The notes below the pieces were generated by a model, which was given only the letters and a program-made list of their open reading frames with translations, ran no database searches and was not told where the DNA came from. A DNA stretch of 35,525 bases from Endomicrobium sp. (GTDB lineage Bacteria > Elusimicrobiota > Endomicrobiia > Endomicrobiales > Endomicrobiaceae), in NCBI GenBank assembly GCA_031264325.1, contig JAISEE010000008.1, positions 1 through 35,525 of the forward strand, written 5' to 3'. Below, in pieces: positions 18,703 through 27,518 of this stretch. The translations under genes were made by a program, and so were the position numbers. Positions within the stretch are counted from its first letter, which is position 1. Each line of letters starts with the position of its first letter.

Positions 18703-19754
18703 CAATAATCATCCAGATACTTGGGACTGTTATAGGATTTGGTTTTTTAGTTTTTATACATGAGCTTGGGCATTTTTTTGCTGCGAGAGCATGTGGGATT
18801 AGAGTGTTGACTTTTGCTTTTGGCTTTGGGCCGGATTTAGTAAAGTATACTTACAAAAATACTAAGTATTGTATAAAAGCTATTCCTTTTGGTGGTTTTG
18901 TTTCTATGGCAGGAGAAAATTCTGAAACGGCAACAGGATCAGAGAATGAATATTTGTCTCTAGTATGGTATAAGAAGGCGCTTATATCTTTTGCAGGACC
19001 ATTTTTAAACTATACTTTGGCAGTTTTTTTGTTTGTTTTTGTTTTTAACATATGGGGAATCGATATTATTTCAAAAACATCTTTAGTTGGGAATATCATA
19101 AAAAATAAACCTGCAGCTCAGGCTGGGCTTTTAAGAGGAGATAGAATAAAATCCATTGATGGGGCAGATATAAATACATGGAGCGAAATTATGAAAAATT
19201 TAAAAAATAAAGCCAATAAACGTGCTATTTTTGTAGTTGAGAGAGGCGCCTATATTTTCGATGTAACCTTAACCGTGGATAAAAATTCTGTTACTGGTTC
19301 AGGTGTTATCGGTATAACTCCTTTCATAGAAAAATCAAAAATAGGTTTTTTTGAATCTGTTTATTTGGGCATGAAAATTCCTCTTTCTCAAACTTTTATG
19401 ACAGTTGAGTACCTTATTGCCAAACTGGTTTCATTTGAAAAGCCTGACATTTCAGGACCTATAGGCGTAATGCAGTTGATGAGTGATGCCGCTAAATCTG
19501 GAATAGCTGATTATTTGAAATTTCTTGCTGTTATATCTGTGGCTTTAGGCATGTTTAATTTATTTCCTATACCTATCGTTGATGGTGGTATGATAGTTTT
19601 GTTTGTTATAGAGGGTATAATTAGAAAACGGATAAATATGAAAATTGCGCAAGTTTATAATACCATTGGCTTAATTTTTGTTTTTGGCGTTTTTGTCTTT
19701 GCAATGTATAGTGATTTTTTGAAATTGGGTATAGGCAAGTTATTTGGCAAGTAG
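18699..19754 (+). CDS. rseP: RIP metalloprotease RseP (site-2 protease family), one PDZ domain
   Basis: LVFIHELGHFFAARACGIRV (HExxH); PFGGFVSMAGE; ISGPIGVMQL; NLFPIPIVDGGMI. Confidence 0.94.
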   Translation: MTIIIQILGTVIGFGFLVFIHELGHFFAARACGIRVLTFAFGFGPDLVKYTYKNTKYCIKAIPFGGFVSMAGENSETATGSENEYLSLVWYKKALISFAGPFLNYTLAVFLFVFVFNIWGIDIISKTSLVGNIIKNKPAAQAGLLRGDRIKSIDGADINTWSEIMKNLKNKANKRAIFVVERGAYIFDVTLTVDKNSVTGSGVIGITPFIEKSKIGFFESVYLGMKIPLSQTFMTVEYLIAKLVSFEKPDISGPIGVMQLMSDAAKSGIADYLKFLAVISVALGMFNLFPIPIVDGGMIVLFVIEGIIRKRINMKIAQVYNTIGLIFVFGVFVFAMYSDFLKLGIGKLFGK

Positions 19755-20270
19755 TAGAGTTTAGTTTTTTTGGCTTTTATGTTCAACTAGTGTACTTAAA
19801 TAATATAGAGTGTGTTTCTTTGTAACTAAGCGTTATAGCTGTAAGAGCGTTTGTCCATAAAGTTCAAAATACGAGGGTGTTCATAAAAGATCCAGTTTCA
19901 CAACAGCACCAGAACTAAAAAAAGTTGCTTCATCTTGTTCATTGTGTTACTAAAGCTTTAATAAAGGAGATGCGATTTATAATATTTTAGTTAGTGATTA
20001 AAACAGAGTTGAAAAGTTTGTTGTTATTAGTCTTTCGTTTTATCTTTTTTATCTTTAAAGTGAGGCATATTATAGTCATTATTTCTGTTGATATTGGTGG
20101 GTTATTGCTATATTATTATTTACTTAATAAGATTTGGTGTTAACAAATCGATGTTAACAAAAGAGATATATAAAGGTATAGTTGAATTTTTATAATTTTA
20201 TATCAAACTTTGAATATGAAAGTGATAGATATTGTAACAGGTTGTTAAACATTATTTTTTGGCAAGTAAA

Positions 20271-21371
20271 GTGAAATTTTATAAGAGAAATCAGACAAGA
20301 AAAATTAATATCGGTGGTGTTATAATAGGTGGTGGAGAACCTATTGTTGTACAGTCTATGACTAACACAAATACAAAAAATTGGAAAGCAACCGTAAAAC
20401 AAATAAAACAACTTGAAGCGGTCGGTTGTGAAATAGTAAGAATTTCTCTACCAGATATGGAGTCTGCTTACAATGTAAGTAAAATAAAAAAAAACATAAA
20501 AATTCCGTTAGTGGCAGATATTCATTTTGATTACAAAATAGCTTTAGAAGCAATAAAACAAGGCATAGATAAGTTAAGAATCAACCCTGGAAATATAGGC
20601 TCAAAAGACAAAGTCGAAATTTTAGCAAAAGAAGCCAAAAAAGCTCATATTCCTATGAGAGTTGGAGTTAACGCAGGGTCACTAAAAGAAGTTCGTAACT
20701 TATTTGACAATGCTTCGCGTGCTAAAGCTCTTGCCGACACAGCAATAGAATATGTAGAGGTCTTAGAAAAGCATGTTTTTTTTGATATAGTTGTTTCGCT
20801 AAAAGCTTCAAATATTGATACAACAGTTCAAGCGTATAAAATTTTTGCTTCAAAGAGAAATTATCCATTACATTTAGGGATAACAGAATCTGGTTCAATT
20901 TTTAACGGTACTATAAAGTCTTCGGTAGGGCTTGGTATTATGCTTTATGATGAGATAGGAGACACGGTGCGGCTATCTTTAACTGCAGATCCTATTGAAG
21001 AGGTAAAGGTTGCGTATTCTCTCTTGCAATCTTTAGAACTTAGGAGTTCTGGAATAGAGATAGTTTCATGTCCTACTTGTTCAAGAACTCAAATTGACTT
21101 GATAAAAATAGTTTCAGATATGGAAAATAAAGTGACAACAATAAAAAATTTAAGAAAGCTTTCTAAGCCTATAAAAGTTGCGATTATGGGCTGTGTCGTC
21201 AATGGTCCCGGAGAGGCAAAAGCCGCGGATTTTGGAATAGCCGGTGACGGCAAAGACAGCGGAATATTGTTTAAAAGTGGCGAGATTATCGGGAAAGTAA
21301 AGTCTGAGAGTTGGGTTCTAAAGCTTGTTTCTATGATAAAAGATCGCCTGAAAAATAGTTTGGAGGACTAA
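20271..21371 (+). CDS. ispG: 4-hydroxy-3-methylbut-2-en-1-yl diphosphate synthase (GTG start proposed)
   Basis: PIVVQSMTNTNT; VADIHFDYKIALEA; INPGNIG; Fe-S cysteines in SCPTCSRTQIDL and MGCVVNGPGEAKAADFGIAG. Confidence 0.96.
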   Translation: MKFYKRNQTRKINIGGVIIGGGEPIVVQSMTNTNTKNWKATVKQIKQLEAVGCEIVRISLPDMESAYNVSKIKKNIKIPLVADIHFDYKIALEAIKQGIDKLRINPGNIGSKDKVEILAKEAKKAHIPMRVGVNAGSLKEVRNLFDNASRAKALADTAIEYVEVLEKHVFFDIVVSLKASNIDTTVQAYKIFASKRNYPLHLGITESGSIFNGTIKSSVGLGIMLYDEIGDTVRLSLTADPIEEVKVAYSLLQSLELRSSGIEIVSCPTCSRTQIDLIKIVSDMENKVTTIKNLRKLSKPIKVAIMGCVVNGPGEAKAADFGIAGDGKDSGILFKSGEIIGKVKSESWVLKLVSMIKDRLKNSLED

Positions 21372-21373
21372 AA

Positions 21374-21838
21374 ATGGCAGAAATTTATTTGACAAGAGAC
21401 GGCAGAGAAAAACTTATTAAAAAATTGGAAGAGTTGCAAAAAAGAAAGACTTTAATTCAAGACGAAATAGCAAGAGCTAGAGAGCATGGTGATTTAAGGG
21501 AAAATGCGGAGTATCATGCTGCAAAAGAGACTCTTGCAAATCTTATGCGAAGAATAATGGAGTTAGACTCAAAAATAGCAAGAGCAAAAATTATAGAAGA
21601 TCAAAACATAGAAGTCGATAAAGTATTTATAGGTGTTACAGTCACCATACAAGATGAAAGTGGCGATAAGTATAAATATACATTAATAGATCTAGAAGAG
21701 GCTGATCCTTCTGCAAATAAAATATCTATACAGTCTCCTCTTGTGCAAGGATTGCTTGGACATAAAGTTGGGGAAACTGTTGAAGTTGAGTTACCTGCAG
21801 GCAAAACAAAGTTTAAAATATTAAAAATTTCAAGATAG
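21374..21838 (+). CDS. greA: Transcription elongation factor GreA
   Basis: YLTRDGREKLIKKLEELQ...IARAREHGDLRENAEYHAAKE; SPLVQGLLGHKVGETVEVELPAGKTKFKIL. Confidence 0.97.
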   Translation: MAEIYLTRDGREKLIKKLEELQKRKTLIQDEIARAREHGDLRENAEYHAAKETLANLMRRIMELDSKIARAKIIEDQNIEVDKVFIGVTVTIQDESGDKYKYTLIDLEEADPSANKISIQSPLVQGLLGHKVGETVEVELPAGKTKFKILKISR

Positions 21839-21980
21839 TTTTATGGAGTTTTACATGTTGCTACAGTTTTGATTCATAATCTAAATAGCATAGAATTTCT
21901 GGCTTTAAATGACGATAATAAGTTTAACAATCTATTTTATAGATATAACATGAAAGAATATAGTAGACAAAGAGGTATTT

Positions 21981-23681
21981 ATGTTTTTTACGAAGATGTT
22001 AATCCCGACTTTAAGAGAGGCTCCTTCAGATGCAGATATTATATCTGCAAAGTTGATGATTAGGGCGGGAATGATACGCAAGTTAGCTTCTGGATTTTAT
22101 GAATTTTTGCCTTTAGGTTTAAAAGTCTTAAAAAAAGTTGAAAGCATAATAAGAGAAGAAATGAATGCCGTTGGTGGCCAAGAGATAAGCCTTCCTTTGG
22201 TGTTTCCAAAAGATTTGTGGATTGAAACTGGACGATGGAATACTTATGGCAAAGAGCTTTTTAAACTTAAAGATAGAAAAGAAGTTGAATTTTGTTTGGC
22301 TCCTACAGCAGAGGAAGCTGTAACAGACTTAGTAAGAAAAGAAATTAAATCTTACAAGCAACTTCCTTTGATGTTATATCAGTTTGGTTCAAAGTTTAGA
22401 GATGAAATTCGTCCACGGTTTGGCGTTATGCGTGTTAAAGAATTTTTGATGAAAGATGCATATTCATTTCATGTCGATGAGTCTGATTTGGAAAGATATT
22501 ATAAAGTTATGTTTGACGCTTATACAAATGTCTGTAAAAAGTGTGGCTTTAAGTTTCGTGCTGTTGAAGCCGCTTCATGTGCTATAGGTGGATCTTTTTC
22601 TCATGAATTTATGATTTTGGCAGAGACTGGTGAGGAAGAGATTGCATGGTGCAATTGTGGGTATGGTGCAAATAGTGAAAAAGCTGAATGTTTATCAATA
22701 TATCAGTTAAAAGAAGAGCCTTTGCCTTTGGAGGAAGCTTTAGCTCCTAATGTTGAAGCTGTTGCAAAGTTTTTAGAAATTTTCCAAAAAAAATTTATCA
22801 AAACTATGATTTATAAAGCTGATGGTAATCCTATTATTATTTTGGTGAGAGGCGACCATGAAATAAATGAAATAAAACTTCAAATATTGCTTGACACAGA
22901 TGACATTGTTCTTGTCGATGAACAAGCAACTGTTTTTTCTATAGTTAATTCTTCTTTGGTCTTTGTTGACCTTGTTGGGCATAGAGACGTTAAAATTATT
23001 GCAGATCTGTCTGTAGTTGAGATTTCAAATGCAGTTACTGAGGCAAATAAAAAAGGCTATCACCTTAAAAATATAAATTATAGTAGAGATTATAGCGTGG
23101 ATATTGTTGCTGATATAAGAAAAGTTGTGCATGGGGATATTTGTCCGAAATGTAAAAAAGAAAATTTAAAATTTTCAAGAGGGATTGAAATAGGGCATGT
23201 TTTTAAATTGGGCACAAAGTATTCTAAGTCTATGAATGCAACGTATTTGGATGCAAATGGCAAAGAAAATTTTATAGTTATGGGTTGTTATGGCATAGGC
23301 GTTACAAGAATTCTTGCTGCCACTATAGAACAATCTCATGATGACAATGGTATAGTATGGACTGATAATATGGCTCCCTTCAATGTCGTAGTAATACCTG
23401 TAAATTACGCTGATGCGAAAATCAAAGAAGTAACCGATAAACTTTATAAAGAATTAACTTCAGAAGGTATAGATGTTTTGGTTGACGATAGAGATGAAAG
23501 AGTCGGTATTAAATTTAAAGATGCTGATTTGATAGGCATTCCATACAGGATAACTATTGGAGAAAAAAATCTTGAGAAAGGACATGTCGAATTAAAAGCA
23601 AGAAGAGATGATAAAGAAAGCGTTAAGCTTTTAAGTCCACAAGAATCATCATCTGAAATAATAAAAATATTCAACAAGTAA
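21981..23681 (+). CDS. proS: Prolyl-tRNA synthetase (bacterial type with editing insertion)
   Basis: RAGMIRKLASGFYEFLPLGLKVLKKVESIIREEMNAVGGQEISLP; FRDEIRPRFGVMRVKEFLMKDAYSFH; MGCYGIGVTRI. Confidence 0.97.
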   Translation: MFFTKMLIPTLREAPSDADIISAKLMIRAGMIRKLASGFYEFLPLGLKVLKKVESIIREEMNAVGGQEISLPLVFPKDLWIETGRWNTYGKELFKLKDRKEVEFCLAPTAEEAVTDLVRKEIKSYKQLPLMLYQFGSKFRDEIRPRFGVMRVKEFLMKDAYSFHVDESDLERYYKVMFDAYTNVCKKCGFKFRAVEAASCAIGGSFSHEFMILAETGEEEIAWCNCGYGANSEKAECLSIYQLKEEPLPLEEALAPNVEAVAKFLEIFQKKFIKTMIYKADGNPIIILVRGDHEINEIKLQILLDTDDIVLVDEQATVFSIVNSSLVFVDLVGHRDVKIIADLSVVEISNAVTEANKKGYHLKNINYSRDYSVDIVADIRKVVHGDICPKCKKENLKFSRGIEIGHVFKLGTKYSKSMNATYLDANGKENFIVMGCYGIGVTRILAATIEQSHDDNGIVWTDNMAPFNVVVIPVNYADAKIKEVTDKLYKELTSEGIDVLVDDRDERVGIKFKDADLIGIPYRITIGEKNLEKGHVELKARRDDKESVKLLSPQESSSEIIKIFNK

Positions 23682-24927
23682 TTTTATAACACGTTGCTAT
23701 GTTATTATTTCATAATTTTCTACAGTGAAATTTTTTTGAAATTTTTACTTCAGTTTAAAATACGAAATTTTTGGATATGGAAAAGACGAAGGTAAAGGTA
23801 TAAGAAAAATAAAGTATATAAATATATATTAGTAAACCAGTATATAGTAAAATAAAAAATTCAAGGCCTAGTCATAAAAAGTTATTACGCGTATCTATAA
23901 ATCATTAAGCATCATGCTATTCAATAATAAATATCAAAATCTAATATATTTAAATATTTAAGAATTTGTGAATTATTGCTATTTATAGTTATATGGATTT
24001 GGCTTGTATTTATTTAAATGTTTCAGTATGTTTCATATTTGTTACAAAAGAAATATAAACAAAGCAAATATCTTGGTTTGTTGAATGCAAAAGCTTCATG
24101 GTTAAAAATAAAGGTTGTTTTTTTTGTAAAAAGTATGGAAAAGAAGATCTATATTTTTAAAGTCTTAGATGGGGGATATATATATATTATTCTTTCTAAA
24201 TTTGCAAATAACGGCTTTTCTGTTGCTTGTCCGTAAATGTAAAAGGTTTGATGTTTTTCAAAAATTGAAGATACATTTACAGTTACGATAAAAACGATTA
24301 TGGTTTTATCTGAAATTGTGTCTGTTTTTGATAAAAAATATATAACGAATGGTTCTTCTTTTGGACTAGCTGTGTAGTTTTGACTTTAAATTATTTTGAA
24401 AATAAAAAAGAGTTTCCACGTAACTTCGTGTATTAAAAACAAAGTTTGGAGAATGACGTGGCGTAGATCTTAATTTAGTTCCTTATGAGTTCAAAGAAAT
24501 ATACTATAAAAAGATGTGTAAAAGTATAAAATTTATTGAAGAATCATGTGTTTATTGTCAAAAGACGCTTAGTAAACTTTGAAAAAGTCTATAAGTCTTT
24601 GTGAAATTTCAATATCTCTAATCTAAATAATATGTTATTTTTTTTGCATTTTTGTAAAATTTAATATGTTTGTTGTGAGATAGTGCGGGTCAGATTGACA
24701 AATAAAAACTGTTGTTGTAAAATCAATTTAATATAAAATATAAGGACATTGTTTAGGTTAATCTTATTGTTTACTATATGTTTGAAATGTATTTAAGTGT
24801 ATAAATAGTTTAAGAAGGTTAAATGTTAACAATATTTTTGTGCATAACGACGCATTACAAGGCATGAGTATTATATCTTTAAATACTATTTTTTGTTTTT
24901 ATTTTTTTAAAAAAATTGGAAAGGACA

Positions 24928-25482
24928 ATGCCCTTATTGCCAAGAGGAGGAGTCGTAGAAAACAAAAGATTTCGTACAAACCAATTTATTAGAGTTTCGG
25001 AAGTGAGACTTATCGATTTTGACGGAACTATGGTGGGAATAGTAAAAACATCTGAAGCTTTAGCAAAAGCGCAGACAAAAAAGTTGGATTTGGTTGAAGT
25101 TTCTCCTCAGGCAAATCCGCCTGTATGTAAAATAATCAATTTTTCTAAGTTTAAATATGATATGGAGAGAAAAGAAAAAGAAGCCAAAAAAAAACAAAAA
25201 TTTTCTTACTTAAACTTAAAAGAAATACGAGTTAGACCTCGCATATGTGAGCATGATTTAGAGATTAAGGTTAAACGTGCTCGGGAGTTTATAACTGGTG
25301 GAGATAAGGTACAACTTACAGCTATTTTTTCAGGCAGAGAGATACAACACAAAGATTTAGGTATAAAAATTATGGATAAAATTAAAGAATCTTTGATTGA
25401 TATAGCCGAACTTGAAGGAAAAATTTCTTCAGTTGGTGCCAGAGTATTTATGATTTTGATTCCAAAAAGAAACCTAAAGTAA
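24928..25482 (+). CDS. infC: Translation initiation factor IF-3 (ATG at 24928; TTG at 24916 is an alternative)
   Basis: RFRTNQFIRVSEVRLIDFDGTMVGIVKTSEALAKAQTKKLDLVEVSPQANPPVCKIINFSKFKYDME; KEIRVRPRICEHDLEIKVKRAREFI. Confidence 0.95.
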   Translation: MPLLPRGGVVENKRFRTNQFIRVSEVRLIDFDGTMVGIVKTSEALAKAQTKKLDLVEVSPQANPPVCKIINFSKFKYDMERKEKEAKKKQKFSYLNLKEIRVRPRICEHDLEIKVKRAREFITGGDKVQLTAIFSGREIQHKDLGIKIMDKIKESLIDIAELEGKISSVGARVFMILIPKRNLK

Positions 25483-25564
25483 AAATATAAATTAAATGAA
25501 TGGCACAAATTGTTTAAGTAAAAACGTTTTATCAATATTGGCGTGTTGATAAACTGGAGAAAAA

Positions 25565-25765
25565 ATGTTTAAAATGAAGACTCATAGCGGATCAAAAAAA
25601 CGTTTTAAAGTTACAGGAAAAGGAAAAGTTAAACATAAAAAGTCTGGACAGAGACATTTGTTGGCTGGTGACTCTGGCAATCAGAATAGAAAGTCAAGAA
25701 AGGCTGTTATAGTGTCTGATTCAGATATGAAGGTTATGAAAAAATTTATGCCTTACAGTTTTTAA
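25565..25765 (+). CDS. rpmI: 50S ribosomal protein L35
   Basis: MKTHSGSKKRFKVTGKGKVKHKKSGQRHLL; infC-rpmI-rplT context. Confidence 0.95.
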   Translation: MFKMKTHSGSKKRFKVTGKGKVKHKKSGQRHLLAGDSGNQNRKSRKAVIVSDSDMKVMKKFMPYSF

Positions 25766-25808
25766 TTAACCTTTTATTTATTTGCATAATTAAGGAGAGA
25801 TATTTGCG

Positions 25809-26156
25809 ATGCGTGCAAAGAGCGTAGTATATACAAGACAAAAGAAGAAAAAAATATTTAGGCTTGCTAAAGGTTTTTATGCAACAAAAAAAAATCGTTG
25901 GAGAATGGTTATTCAGCAAGTTGAACGTTCTCTTAATTATGCTTATACTGGAAGGAAAGACAATAAGTCCAATTTTAGAACTCTTTGGATAGTTCGTCTT
26001 AACGCTGCCGTAAGAGAACAAGGAATTTCTTACAGTAAGTTTATTTTTGGTCTTAAAAAGGCTAATGTTGCAATAGATAGAAAGATTCTTGCTGAAATCG
26101 CAGTGAACGATAATGCTACTTTTAAACAAATAGTTGATATTGTCAAAGTTGCTTAA
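25809..26156 (+). CDS. rplT: 50S ribosomal protein L20
   Basis: KKIFRLAKGFYATKKNRWRMVIQQVERSLNYAYTGRKDNKSNFRTLWIVRLNAAVREQGISYSKF. Confidence 0.96.
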   Translation: MRAKSVVYTRQKKKKIFRLAKGFYATKKNRWRMVIQQVERSLNYAYTGRKDNKSNFRTLWIVRLNAAVREQGISYSKFIFGLKKANVAIDRKILAEIAVNDNATFKQIVDIVKVA

Positions 26157-26448
26157 GTTAAAAATAAATGTAGATTTTTCTCAGAAAGAAACAGTTAATG
26201 TTGTTTTTTGGATTTACAGCTACTGTTTTTCTACTTTTATCGTTGTTTGCTCTATATTTGGAAGCTTTAGTAAATTTTACTACAAAATTTGTTCCATATG
26301 TAAGATTTTTTTTGATGTGCCGTTTTAAGGGACTTAAAGTATAAAATGTTTTTCTTTCAAAGGTAATTTTTTTGCTTGAGGATTGAAGTTACAAAGGCTT
26401 TATCCGTTCTGATTATAAATAGCCACAGAAGATCGTTTGGCAAACTTA

Positions 26449-26484
26449 CTTGTATTAGGATTTGATCTTGTATTAGGATTTGAT
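26449..26484 (+). repeat. Perfect tandem duplication 2 x 18 bp (CTTGTATTAGGATTTGAT) at the pheS ribosome-binding region
   Basis: Copies 26449-26466 and 26467-26484 identical; pheS ATG at 26486. Confidence 0.97.
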
Positions 26485-26485
26485 A

Positions 26486-27508
26486 ATGAAAGATATTCGA
26501 CAAATTACAACTGAAGCGTTAAAAAAAGTGAAAGATTCCGATGCTTTAACTCTTGAAAGTATTAAGGCGGAATATCTTGGCAAAGATGGCGTTTTAACAC
26601 AAATTTTAAAATCGTTGTCTTCGTATTCGATTGAGGATAAAAAAAGAATTGGCTCAGAAGCAAATAATGCCAAAAGCATTATAGTGGCTGAAATAAAAAA
26701 CAAAAAAGAATCTCTTAAAAAATTTTTGTTTAACGAAAAAATGCGTAATGAAAAATTTGATTATTCTGAAAGTTTTTATTTTCCTTTTTCAAAAGGAAGC
26801 TTTCATCCTGTAATACAAATGATCAATGATATAACCGCTGTTTTTAAATCTCTTGGTTTTTCTGTTGCTGAAGGTCCTGAAGTAGAGACCGATTGGTATA
26901 ACTTTGAGGCTTTAAATATCCCAGACAGTCATCCTGCCAGAGATATGCAGAATACGTTTTATGTTGAAGGCATGAAGGCTTTACTTAGAACACACACTTC
27001 TCCTGGTCAAATTCGTGCGATGGAAAAACATAAGCCGCCTATAAAAGTTATTGTTCCTGGTAAAGTTTATAGAAACGAGGCTTCCGATGCTATGCATTTT
27101 TCAACATTCCATCAAGTTGAAGGATTGGCTGTTGATGAAAACATAACGTTTGTGGATTTGATGACTCTGTTGTCAGATTTTGTGCATAAACTTTTCGGTT
27201 CTGATACAAATATACGTTTTAGGCCATCGCATTTTCAATTTACAGAGCCTTCAGCGGAAGTTGATATGCAATGTATTTTCTGCAAAGGAAAGGGGCGTTG
27301 TAGGCTTTGCAAATCCTCAAGTTGGATAGAAATTTTAGGTTGTGGCATGGTGCATCCGAATGTTTTAAAAGCTGTTCATTATGACTCTAGAAAATATACT
27401 GGTTATGCTTTTGGCTTGGGTGTTGAAAGATTGACTATGTTTAAATATGGGATTGACGATATTCGTTTATTCTATGAGAATGATTTGAGATTTTTAAAAC
27501 AGTTTTAA
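26486..27508 (+). CDS. pheS: Phenylalanyl-tRNA synthetase alpha subunit
   Basis: HPVIQMINDITAVFKSLGFSVAEGPEVETDWYNFEALNIPDSHPARDMQNTFYV; LLRTHTSPGQIRAM; FGLGVERLTMFKYGIDDIRLFYENDLRFL. Confidence 0.97.
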   Translation: MKDIRQITTEALKKVKDSDALTLESIKAEYLGKDGVLTQILKSLSSYSIEDKKRIGSEANNAKSIIVAEIKNKKESLKKFLFNEKMRNEKFDYSESFYFPFSKGSFHPVIQMINDITAVFKSLGFSVAEGPEVETDWYNFEALNIPDSHPARDMQNTFYVEGMKALLRTHTSPGQIRAMEKHKPPIKVIVPGKVYRNEASDAMHFSTFHQVEGLAVDENITFVDLMTLLSDFVHKLFGSDTNIRFRPSHFQFTEPSAEVDMQCIFCKGKGRCRLCKSSSWIEILGCGMVHPNVLKAVHYDSRKYTGYAFGLGVERLTMFKYGIDDIRLFYENDLRFLKQF

Positions 27509-27518
27509 AGAAATAAAT

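Noticed and set aside
20138-20161. Two TGTTAACAAA direct repeats upstream of ispG
   Set aside because: Short AT-rich 10-mers, could be chance; no regulator family evident.
21869-22063. 64-aa ORF ahead of proS
   Set aside because: Overlaps the proS start in another frame, no family resemblance.
26134-26340. Short hydrophobic frames between rplT and pheS (e.g. MLFFGFTATVFLLLSLFALYLEALVNF...)
   Set aside because: Small, T-rich sequence gives hydrophobic translation by chance; no supporting motif.
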